A program made the translations under genes and the position numbers. Positions 1 to 6,153 of a stretch of 8,013 nucleotides of DNA are shown here, one piece after another (the stretch's first letter is position 1; every line of letters begins with the position of its first letter). The notes under the pieces were generated by a model. The model saw nothing but the letters and a program-made list of their open reading frames with translations. It was not told where the DNA came from and did no database searches. This DNA is from Psychroflexus sp. (GTDB lineage: Bacteria; Bacteroidota; Bacteroidia; Flavobacteriales; Flavobacteriaceae): the NCBI GenBank assembly GCA_003565575.1, contig PXBV01000331.1, forward strand, positions 1 to 8,013, read 5' to 3'.

Positions 1-708
1 CATCTTAACCAACTTCTAGACAAAGAAATAGCTTTTTATTTTGTAGAGTATGAATGTTTAGGCTGCCATAAAAACAAAAAAATTTTTAGACAAGGATTTT
101 GTTATGATTGTTTTCAAAACCTTCCAAATGCTGGTGAATGGATAATGCATCCAGAATTGAGTAAAGCGCATTTAGGAGAAGAAGATAGAGACTTGAATTA
201 TGAGAAGAAAGTACAACTTCAGCCCCACATTGTATACCTAGCCAATTCTAGTAACTTAAAGGTAGGTGTTACCAGGAAAACTCAAGTTCCTACGCGTTGG
301 ATAGACCAGGGAGCACATGAAGCTATAGCCATAGTAGAGACTCCAAATCGGTACCTAGCAGGGATTACAGAGGTAGCTTTAAAAAAACATGTTGCAGACA
401 AAACCAATTGGCGGACAATGTTAAAAAATGAAATTGAGGATAAAAACTTGGTTGAGGAACGTGAAAAAATCAAAGAATTCATCCCAGAAGAAGCCATGTC
501 ATATTATCTACCTAACAGCGAAGAATTTTCAATTCATTTTCCTGTTTTGGAATATCCCAAAAAATTAAAAAGCTTGAATTTGGAAAAAAATAACACATTC
601 AAAGGAAGGCTTAAAGGAATAAAAGGTCAATACCTTATTTTTGAAAATGATATTGTTTTTAATGTAAGAAATAGCGAAGGTTATGTGGTGGACTTTGAAA
701 TACTATAA
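1..708 (+). CDS. DUF2797 family protein, 5'-truncated by the window edge
   Basis: The frame is open from the first base to the TAA at 706-708, giving 235 visible residues. The family usually runs to roughly 260-270 residues, so about 30 N-terminal residues probably lie upstream. The ATG at 145 is internal, because typical family sequence precedes it. Visible residues 19-37 hold two CxxC pairs (C19, C22, C34, C37), a likely structural zinc site. Next come PEL..AHLG.E.RDL and a highly conserved block: KVQLQPHIVYLA, KVGVTR, then TRWIDQGA. A tyrosine-rich helix follows, with ITEVALKKH. This strand-strand-Arg helix-strand-Glu helix order resembles a GIY-YIG core (my inference; see findings). The C-terminal FNVR.SEGYVVDFE segment also looks typical of the family. 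No function is established for it to my knowledge. The protein appears cytoplasmic, with no signal peptide or membrane segment in view. It is convergent with rpsU. Family assignment is from memory of the motifs and is fairly secure; function is open. Confidence 0.85.
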   Translation, partial: HLNQLLDKEIAFYFVEYECLGCHKNKKIFRQGFCYDCFQNLPNAGEWIMHPELSKAHLGEEDRDLNYEKKVQLQPHIVYLANSSNLKVGVTRKTQVPTRWIDQGAHEAIAIVETPNRYLAGITEVALKKHVADKTNWRTMLKNEIEDKNLVEEREKIKEFIPEEAMSYYLPNSEEFSIHFPVLEYPKKLKSLNLEKNNTFKGRLKGIKGQYLIFENDIVFNVRNSEGYVVDFEIL

Positions 709-715
709 AACAAAA

Positions 716-746
716 ATACCCTGCCACAATATACGTAACAGGGTGT
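716..746 (-). terminator. Intrinsic terminator of rpsU
   Basis: The inverted repeat ACCCTG (718-723) / CAGGGT (739-744) is extended by a wobble and an A-T pair to about 8 base pairs, with a 15-base loop. On the minus strand the stem is followed by a T-rich run (ATTTTTGTTTTAT, reading from 717 down), as expected for Rho-independent termination of rpsU, about 20 bases past its stop codon. On the plus strand no T-run follows, so it is unlikely to end the DUF2797 transcript efficiently. The large loop makes it a moderate rather than a strong hairpin. Confidence 0.7.
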
Positions 747-766
747 ATGATTAAGCTATAAAGTCA

Positions 767-961
767 TTACATGTTTTCCTTCTCTCTTAAAGACTGGATG
801 TACTGAGCTTTCTTAAGATTTTGTCTTTTTAGTACAGACTTTTTCGTGAATTGCTTTTTGTCACGAAGAGTTTGAAGAACTTTAGTGTCTCTAAACTTAC
901 GTTTTAAACGCTTAAGAGCTCTTTCAATTTTTTCACCATCTTTTACTTTGACTACTAACAT
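767..961 (-). CDS. rpsU: 30S ribosomal protein bS21
   Basis: A 64-residue, strongly basic protein with the bS21 signature: MLVVKVKDGE.IERALKRLKRKF at the N-terminus, then LRDKKQFTKKSV and a C-terminal Lys/Arg helix. Length and start match the Bacteroidota form. bS21 sits on the 30S platform near the 3' end of 16S rRNA. In Flavobacterium it helps, with bS18 and bS6, to sequester the anti-Shine-Dalgarno tail (published structural work, from memory). Tyr54, which I recall as a contact residue for that tail, is present here. The start at 961 is fixed by the conserved N-terminus. The leader upstream contains no Shine-Dalgarno-like purine run, which is unexpected because rpsU is reported to carry an extended one in many Flavobacteriales (see findings). 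The gene has its own promoter (1005-1032) and terminator (716-746), so it looks monocistronic. Identity is secure. Confidence 0.95.
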   Translation of the reverse strand: MLVVKVKDGEKIERALKRLKRKFRDTKVLQTLRDKKQFTKKSVLKRQNLKKAQYIQSLREKENM

Positions 962-1004
962 ATAATGATTAATTATTTACTGTTGACTTAAAATTTTTGA
1001 ATTG

Positions 1005-1032
1005 CAAATATAGATAAATCTTTGAAAAACAA
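1005..1032 (-). promoter_or_regulatory. Putative rpsU promoter (Bacteroidota -33/-7 type)
   Basis: Read on the minus strand, TATATTTG (1012-1005) matches the -7 consensus TAnnTTTG exactly. A TTG (1032-1030) lies 17 bases upstream as the -33 element. Transcription would begin near position 1000, giving a leader of about 35-40 bases before the rpsU ATG. The box match is direct; the promoter role is inferred. Confidence 0.6.
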
Positions 1033-1062
1033 TAAATGCAAAATGAATTAATTTTAAAATAG

Positions 1063-1085
1063 TTTTATAGTCTGATTCTATAGAA
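1063..1085. repeat. Small inverted repeat between divergent promoters
   Basis: TATAG (1066-1070) and CTATA (1078-1082) are separated by 7 bases. Three outer pairs, one of them a wobble, extend the arms to 8. The element lies just upstream of the -33 box of the PagL-like gene (1091) and about 30 bases upstream of that of rpsU. It could be an operator, but AT-rich repeats of this size also arise by chance. Confidence 0.25.
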
Positions 1086-1090
1086 AATAA

Positions 1091-1123
1091 TTTGAATATT
1101 AGACCATAAAAATTATATTTTTG
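1091..1123 (+). promoter_or_regulatory. Putative promoter of the PagL-like gene
   Basis: TTTG (1091-1094), a 21-base spacer and TATTTTTG (1116-1123) match the Bacteroidota -33/-7 consensus with suitable spacing. Transcription would start near 1128-1130, leaving a leader of about 110 bases before the ATG at 1238. No hairpin or other regulatory structure is obvious in that leader. Confidence 0.55.
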
Positions 1124-1237
1124 GGACTCGCACACAGCACAATCTCTAAATTTACCCTATGTGAAATATGAGTGATTCAAAATATCAAAAGTTAAATCTC
1201 ATTAAGCATTAGTTATATATTGAATACGAAAATAGAA

Positions 1238-2335
1238 ATGCAAAAACTTTACGTGTTGATTTTTTTTATGCTTATTCAATCGAATAATTTTCTATGGTCT
1301 CAAGAGGCTAAAACTCCAAAGCAACCTACAGTTATTGGACTAAATTTAAACTATGCTTCTCTTTTGAGACATTCTCAAAATTTACAAGAGTTAGATAAGT
1401 CCTTTCCAGTAGGATTAGGTCTTGAATGGAGCAAAATGCTGCTCAATCAAGAAGCATGGGAATTTTGCAATTGTATGCCAAGAGTTGGTGCGGAATTATC
1501 GATTTGGAGTTGGGACAATCCAGATATTTTAGGTAATGGTATACTTGCTATGGGCTTTGTAGAGCCTTATTTCAGAACCCACAAAGCTTTAAATATTGTG
1601 TTTAGAACTGGTCTTGGAGGCGCTTATCTTTCTCAACCTTATGATGAAAGCACCAACCCCTTAAATTTATCATACAGCACAGATTTAAGTTTTGCAATTA
1701 TGGTCGGTGCTGGGGTAAATTACAGGCTTTCAGACCAGTGGAATCTTGGCGTGTTGCTAAATTACAGTCACACCTCAAATGGTGGAGTAAAATCCCCAAA
1801 CAAAGGACTTAATTTTCCGAGTATTAACTTTAGAGTACTTAAAAGTTTAAATCCAATCCAGTTTCCGAGTTACGAAAAGGTTGAAAACAGAAAGCCGCCT
1901 GAGTTGACATCAAGACTCTCTTTAACTCATTTTTCGAGTTGGAATGACATTAGTATAGATGAGCGTGTAAATTTCTATGTGTTTGGAATTGAAGGAAAAT
2001 ATAGTCGCTGGGTTGGAAGAAAAAGTGCTCTATCCGTAGCCACTGAAGTCATTTTTGATTATTCAAGAAAAGAAGAAATCAAATTAGAACAAACCAATAG
2101 TAATTTTGTACAAGCTGGTGTACTTGTAGGGCATGAATTTTGGCTTGGAAAAGTTACCTTTAGTCAACAAATAGGTGCTTATTACTATGCAGACTATACT
2201 ACACTAGACGATGTTTACCAAAGGTATGGACTCACCTACAACTTCAATAGACGCTTTTTTGCTGGCATTAATTTAAAAGCCCACAGACATGTTGCCGATT
2301 TTTTTGATTTTAGAATAGGTTACCAATTTAAATAA
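1238..2335 (+). CDS. PagL-like outer-membrane lipid A 3-O-deacylase / acyloxyacyl hydrolase family barrel
   Basis: A 365-residue exported protein. I chose the ATG at 1238 over the in-frame TTG at 1220 because it starts directly with a signal peptide: MQKL, a hydrophobic stretch, then a likely cut near residue 22 at WSQ/EA. The body alternates short amphipathic strands and turns, as in a beta-barrel, and ends in IGYQFK, close to the terminal aromatic used for outer-membrane insertion. Residues 178-192 carry HTSNGG..SPNKGLN, aligning with the PagL catalytic motif HxSN..x..PN.G. His178 and Ser180 match the catalytic His and Ser. The usual Glu, 14 residues after the His, is Asn192. The protein is about twice the size of PagL. 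Its second half (about 225-365) looks like further barrel strands without an HxS motif and ends in a PagL-like GINLKAH segment. PagL removes the 3-O acyl chain of lipid A; whether this protein is active is uncertain. Confidence 0.75.
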   Translation: MQKLYVLIFFMLIQSNNFLWSQEAKTPKQPTVIGLNLNYASLLRHSQNLQELDKSFPVGLGLEWSKMLLNQEAWEFCNCMPRVGAELSIWSWDNPDILGNGILAMGFVEPYFRTHKALNIVFRTGLGGAYLSQPYDESTNPLNLSYSTDLSFAIMVGAGVNYRLSDQWNLGVLLNYSHTSNGGVKSPNKGLNFPSINFRVLKSLNPIQFPSYEKVENRKPPELTSRLSLTHFSSWNDISIDERVNFYVFGIEGKYSRWVGRKSALSVATEVIFDYSRKEEIKLEQTNSNFVQAGVLVGHEFWLGKVTFSQQIGAYYYADYTTLDDVYQRYGLTYNFNRRFFAGINLKAHRHVADFFDFRIGYQFK

Positions 2336-2341
2336 CTTAAA

Positions 2342-3073
2342 TCAGTATTTGAATTGAATTTCTTTCACATCAAAAGACTCCAGCCTGTCTTCCTCAAATT
2401 CAACAATAAGTTTACCATACTTGTCCACACCTCTAGTTAAGCCTTGAACTAATTTACCAGATGGTAATTGAAACATACTTACTTTTTTATATTTAAACAA
2501 GGAGCTGTAATATTCTGACATGACCTTAGCATAAGAGGAAGAATTAAAAGCAGTAGGGATTGTTTCAAACTCAACTAAAATGCTAGTCAATAATTCATCA
2601 AGATCATAAGTCTTATTACTAAGAAGTTTTAAGGATGAAGCTTTTGGCAAGTTATCAAAAGAGGTTTGATTTACGTTTAAACCAATACCAACAATACTGC
2701 TGAAGCTAGACGAACTTGACAGCATATTTTCAATTAAAATTCCACCAATTTTGAATTGACGTGACAAGATGTCGTTTGGCCATTTTATGCTTAAATCTGG
2801 AATCTGATAAGAAGCTAATACCTTTTTAATAGCCAAAGCTACAAGAGCGCTTAGTTTAAAAGTCTGAGTAGATGCAAACTGTAAACCGGGCATATTCACG
2901 CTAAAAGTAAGGTTACATCCAGCTTTGCTCTGCCACACTGTAGCTCGTTGACCTCTACCTTCAGTTTGATTTTTAGCAACAATACAAATCATATCCGTTT
3001 TTGAATTAGATTTTAAATAGTCCTTTAAAAATACATTAGTAGAACTTGTGGCATTAACTTTGACAACTTTCAT
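2342..3073 (-). CDS. birA: Biotin-[acetyl-CoA carboxylase] ligase, monofunctional
   Basis: A 243-residue enzyme that activates biotin with ATP and transfers it to the lysine of carboxylase biotin carriers. It has the catalytic core only: the N-terminal helix-turn-helix of the E. coli repressor is absent, so it should not act as an operator-binding repressor. Visible motifs are SSTN (10-13, biotin contact), GRGQRATVW (39-47, adenylate loop), KWPNDI (97-102, with the catalytic lysine), KIGGILIE (108-115) and GIGLNVN (129-135). A small C-terminal SH3-like domain follows, with the LPSG and G.D.YG.L turns. In the adenylate loop Gln42 takes the place of E. coli Arg118. The start at 3073 is followed directly by conserved sequence. 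The gene diverges from rsfS and converges on the PagL-like gene with a 6-base gap and no visible terminator. No clear promoter is seen; one near-match to a -7 box lies at 3135-3128. Confidence 0.93.
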   Translation of the reverse strand: MKVVKVNATSSTNVFLKDYLKSNSKTDMICIVAKNQTEGRGQRATVWQSKAGCNLTFSVNMPGLQFASTQTFKLSALVALAIKKVLASYQIPDLSIKWPNDILSRQFKIGGILIENMLSSSSSFSSIVGIGLNVNQTSFDNLPKASSLKLLSNKTYDLDELLTSILVEFETIPTAFNSSSYAKVMSEYYSSLFKYKKVSMFQLPSGKLVQGLTRGVDKYGKLIVEFEEDRLESFDVKEIQFKY

Positions 3074-3133
3074 AGTAAGGTTAGATATCGAATAATCTTT
3101 TGTTAACTGACGTAAAAAAAGGGATTAAAAACC

Positions 3134-3141
3134 TATTTTTG
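3134..3141 (+). promoter_or_regulatory. Putative -7 box of the rsfS-ftsH operon
   Basis: TATTTTTG matches TAnnTTTG exactly and ends 21 bases before the rsfS ATG. Transcription from it would leave a leader of only about 15 bases. No TTG lies at the usual 17-23 base distance; the nearest (3100-3102) is 31 bases upstream, so the -33 element is weak or absent. Confidence 0.45.
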
Positions 3142-3162
3142 CGTTAAAATTAAAAGTTTTTA

Positions 3163-3534
3163 ATGAGTACAAAGAAAGAGCAAATTGATCAATTAATTAC
3201 TTACGTAATTCAAGGAATTGAAGACGTAAAGGGAAATGAAATTGAAATTATAGACTTAAGAGATATAGAGAATACGGTATGTGACTATTTTATTGTATGT
3301 TCTGGAAATTCCAACACTCAAGTAGATGCCATAGAAAGCTCTGTAAGAAAAGCAGTGAGTAAAGCCTTACAAGATAAGCCTTGGCATGTGGAAGGTCAAG
3401 AGAACTCAGAGTGGATTCTTATGGATTATGTAGACGTTGTGGTTCATATTTTTCAAAAACACATCAGAGAATATTACGATATCGAAAGTCTATGGGGTGA
3501 TGCAAAAATCACCTCTATAAAATCTAATTATTAA
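3163..3534 (+). CDS. rsfS: Ribosome silencing factor RsfS (Iojap/YbeB family)
   Basis: A 123-residue protein covering the whole Iojap domain. RsfS binds ribosomal protein uL14 and blocks joining of the 30S and 50S subunits, lowering translation in stationary phase or starvation. Conserved features are the opening helix (about 5-20), EIIDLRDI (28-35), CDYFIVCSGNS (40-50), the Trp-containing WHVEGQE and WILMDYVDVVVHIF (74-97), and YYDIESLWGDA (104-114). Length is normal and no key block is missing. The start ATG follows a short AT-rich leader without a Shine-Dalgarno sequence, as is usual for the phylum. ftsH follows after 17 bases with no promoter between, so the two are almost certainly co-transcribed. 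Divergence from birA matches the gene order I know from other flavobacteria. Confidence 0.95.
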   Translation: MSTKKEQIDQLITYVIQGIEDVKGNEIEIIDLRDIENTVCDYFIVCSGNSNTQVDAIESSVRKAVSKALQDKPWHVEGQENSEWILMDYVDVVVHIFQKHIREYYDIESLWGDAKITSIKSNY

Positions 3535-3551
3535 AATAATAGAACGTTATA

Positions 3552-5663
3552 ATGGCTAATAAAGCAACACAGAAAAAAAAATCTAATCAAGATCCTAAAA
3601 AGCCAAAATTTAATTCATACTGGATTTATATAGGTATTATTGTCATATTTTTTGGAGTTCAGTTTTTTGGTGGCAACAACTTCAATCAGCCTGAGAAAAC
3701 AAGCCCAGCACAATTTGAAAGTTTTCTAAGAAATGGAGATGTTGATAAAGTCAATATCATAAAAAACTCAAGGATTGCAGAAATATTTTTAACAAGTGAA
3801 GCAAAATCCAAACCTGAACATAGGAATACGGATAAAGACCAAGTTTTTCCTTCTTCTGGTAGTCCAGACTATTCATTTGAGTTTGGTGATTTACAGAATT
3901 TTGAAAACACGATTGATAAAATCAAGAAAGAACAGAATCTAGACACGAGTGTTTACTATGAAACCCGCTCTAATTACTTTAGTGAAATATTAATCGGTCT
4001 GCTTCCTATCATACTTATAGTTGGTATTTGGATATTTATCATGCGTAGAATGAGCCGTGGAGGTAGCGGAGGTCCAGGTGGACAATTGTTCAATATTGGA
4101 AAATCCAAAGCAAAACTATTTGATGAAAAAAAAGACATCAAAACATCATTTAAAGACGTTGCAGGTCTTGAAGGTGCTAAAGACGAGGTACAAGAAATAG
4201 TTGATTTTTTGAAACACCCTGATAAGTACACTAATCTTGGCGGGAAAATACCAAAAGGCGCATTACTAGTAGGTCCTCCTGGTACAGGTAAAACATTATT
4301 AGCAAAAGCAGTTGCAGGTGAGGCAGGTGTTCCCTTTTTCTCATTATCTGGATCAGATTTTGTAGAAATGTTTGTAGGAGTGGGTGCGTCTCGAGTAAGA
4401 GACTTATTTAAACAAGCAAAAGACAAATCACCTTCCATTATTTTCATTGATGAAATAGATGCCATAGGAAGGTCCAGAGGTAAAGGAAACATGTCTGGCT
4501 CCAATGATGAACGTGAAAACACCCTTAACCAACTTCTCACAGAAATGGATGGATTTGGTACCAATACCAACGTAATTGTAATTGCAGCCACCAACCGTGC
4601 GGATGTCTTGGATAAAGCCTTAATGAGAGCAGGAAGGTTTGACCGACAAATTTATGTGGACTTACCCGATGTTCGAGAAAGAGAAGAGATTTTTGAAGTC
4701 CACCTAAAACCTTTAAAGAAGGTTGCAGATGAGCTTGAAACAGAGTTTTTAGCAAAACAAACTCCTGGTTTTTCTGGGGCAGATATTGCAAATTTATGTA
4801 ATGAAGCAGCATTAATTGCGGCTAGAAACAATAGCAAAGCTGTTGGGAAACAAGACTTCCTTGATGCCGTAGATAGAATTGTAGGCGGTCTTGAAAAGAA
4901 AAACAAAATCATGTCTGTAGAAGAAAAGCGTGCCATTGCTTTTCATGAAGCTGGACACGCAACTGTAAGCTGGATGCTAGAATATGCCGCACCTCTAGTA
5001 AAAGTAACTATTGTGCCTAGAGGTCAATCTTTAGGAGCAGCATGGTACTTACCTGAAGAACGACAAATTGTAAGAACTGAGCAAATCCTAGATGAGATGT
5101 GTGCTACCATGGGTGGTAGAGCTGCAGAAAAGGTTATTTTTAATAAAATTTCAACTGGAGCGTTAAGTGACCTTGAAAAAGTGACTAAGCAAGCTAAGGC
5201 AATGGTCACAGTTTATGGACTTAATGATAAAATTGGGAATTTAACTTATTACGATTCATCAGGCCAATCAGATTATAATTTCACAAAACCTTATAGTGAC
5301 AAAACTTCTGAGCTAATCGACGAAGAAATTTCAAAAATCATTGAAGAACAGTACCAAAGAGCGATTAGAATTCTTGAAGACAATAAAGACAAATTAACTG
5401 AACTTGCTGAATTGCTTTTAGAAAAAGAAGTGATATTTAAGGATAACCTTATTGAAATTTTTGGTGAGCGTCCGTTTAAAAAGCCTGAAATGATTGGAGA
5501 TCAAAAGAAAAAGGCAAAAGAAGAAAAGGCAAAGTCGTCTGATACTCCAGTGGATACTGATGAAAAAGAGAACACCAAAAACACAGAAGTTTCCGATGCT
5601 GAAGACAATTCAAATTCAGACGAAGATTCTAAAAAAGATGACAAAATTGAAAGTAAATCTTAA
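3552..5663 (+). CDS. ftsH: ATP-dependent zinc metalloprotease FtsH
   Basis: A 703-residue membrane AAA+ protease that extracts and degrades misassembled membrane proteins and some cytosolic regulators, acting as a hexamer. In order: a basic cytoplasmic N-terminus, transmembrane helix 1 (about 23-39), a periplasmic domain (about 40-142), transmembrane helix 2 (about 144-164), and a Gly-rich linker. The AAA+ module has Walker A GPPGTGKT (241-248), the pore loop MFVGVG (273-278), Walker B IIFIDEID (296-303) and the second region of homology ending GRFDR (361-365). The M41 peptidase has the zinc site HEAGH (465-469) with catalytic Glu466; Asp540 in ALSDLEK is the expected third zinc ligand. The last 55 or so residues (from about 649) are a Lys/Glu/Asp/Ser-rich tail with almost no hydrophobic residues, probably disordered. 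All catalytic residues are intact. It is the second gene of the rsfS operon and is followed by a terminator. Confidence 0.97.
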   Translation: MANKATQKKKSNQDPKKPKFNSYWIYIGIIVIFFGVQFFGGNNFNQPEKTSPAQFESFLRNGDVDKVNIIKNSRIAEIFLTSEAKSKPEHRNTDKDQVFPSSGSPDYSFEFGDLQNFENTIDKIKKEQNLDTSVYYETRSNYFSEILIGLLPIILIVGIWIFIMRRMSRGGSGGPGGQLFNIGKSKAKLFDEKKDIKTSFKDVAGLEGAKDEVQEIVDFLKHPDKYTNLGGKIPKGALLVGPPGTGKTLLAKAVAGEAGVPFFSLSGSDFVEMFVGVGASRVRDLFKQAKDKSPSIIFIDEIDAIGRSRGKGNMSGSNDERENTLNQLLTEMDGFGTNTNVIVIAATNRADVLDKALMRAGRFDRQIYVDLPDVREREEIFEVHLKPLKKVADELETEFLAKQTPGFSGADIANLCNEAALIAARNNSKAVGKQDFLDAVDRIVGGLEKKNKIMSVEEKRAIAFHEAGHATVSWMLEYAAPLVKVTIVPRGQSLGAAWYLPEERQIVRTEQILDEMCATMGGRAAEKVIFNKISTGALSDLEKVTKQAKAMVTVYGLNDKIGNLTYYDSSGQSDYNFTKPYSDKTSELIDEEISKIIEEQYQRAIRILEDNKDKLTELAELLLEKEVIFKDNLIEIFGERPFKKPEMIGDQKKKAKEEKAKSSDTPVDTDEKENTKNTEVSDAEDNSNSDEDSKKDDKIESKS

Positions 5664-5715
5664 AGTGTAGTTAATATGCGTTAAGGTTTACTGTCTTATA
5701 CTTGGATTTTATATT

Positions 5716-5748
5716 AAAACCACCTTTTGAATTTAAGGTGGTTTTTTT
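5716..5748 (+). terminator. Strong intrinsic terminator after ftsH
   Basis: A perfect 11-base inverted repeat, AAAACCACCTT (5716-5726) / AAGGTGGTTTT (5735-5745), has an 8-base loop and runs into seven consecutive T (5742-5748). It lies 52 bases after the ftsH stop codon and closes the rsfS-ftsH operon. On the minus strand the stem is also followed by a T/A-rich stretch, so it may work weakly in both directions. Confidence 0.92.
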
Positions 5749-6101
5749 GGCTTAAATCTAAAATTTTATCTTGCTAGAACTACTTTTTCAACTCCATTAA
5801 CTCCTCATTGACTATTATACTTCTTCAATAGAGCTAAATTGATATTTTCGTATATAATACTCTTTACTTTTAGCTTTACAGAGAAATTAAAATTGGAAAC
5901 AAAGAAATATGAATGAGCAATCTAGAAAGCCTTTTTGAATCAATTTCGTTTCGATTTTGTTGATAGATAATTCAAGGTTTGCATTGCAAAAACCGTAAGT
6001 AATACTACATAGACGAGTTTTAATGTTTTGTTCTGATGGTAATATCAAAACTAAAGTACTCATAACGTTTTTGTTTTTATGTCAATATGAGGTAAATATA
6101 A
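5749..6101. other. Intergenic stretch without a convincing gene
   Basis: About 350 bases lie between the two terminators. The sequence is AT-rich. The longest open frame I found is on the minus strand, from ATG at 6063 to TAA at 5887 (58 codons). Its product begins MSTLVLILPSEQN and I do not recognise it. It has no clear promoter and an irregular composition, so I do not call it a gene. I see no tRNA, riboswitch, repeat array or insertion-sequence end here. Confidence 0.6.
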
Positions 6102-6131
6102 AAAGGCTAGAAGTTGAATTTTCTAGCCTTT
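6102..6131 (-). terminator. Intrinsic terminator of the S9 peptidase gene
   Basis: A perfect 11-base inverted repeat, AAAGGCTAGAA (6102-6112) / TTCTAGCCTTT (6121-6131), has an 8-base loop. Read on the minus strand the stem ends in CCTTT and continues TTATATTTA, a T-rich tail. It starts 22 bases past the peptidase stop codon, the right place to end that transcript. Confidence 0.88.
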
Positions 6132-6153
6132 AAATTCTGTGATTAGGAAGTTG

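Noticed and set aside
1220..1237. TTG start six codons before the PagL-like ATG
   Set aside because: It would put MNTKIE ahead of a typical signal peptide. The ATG at 1238 gives a compact Lys-then-hydrophobic signal sequence, so I used it.
5766..5807. Minus-strand reading GVNGVEKVVLAR followed by a stop, resembling the end of a type IX secretion sorting domain
   Set aside because: Only 12 codons are open before an upstream in-frame TGA, and no matching domain is readable further upstream in any frame. It is too short to separate from chance.
5716..6131. The two terminators both show TTGAATT in their loops on the plus strand
   Set aside because: They serve opposite strands, so the RNA loops differ, and the shared string is AT-rich and short. 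Probably coincidence.
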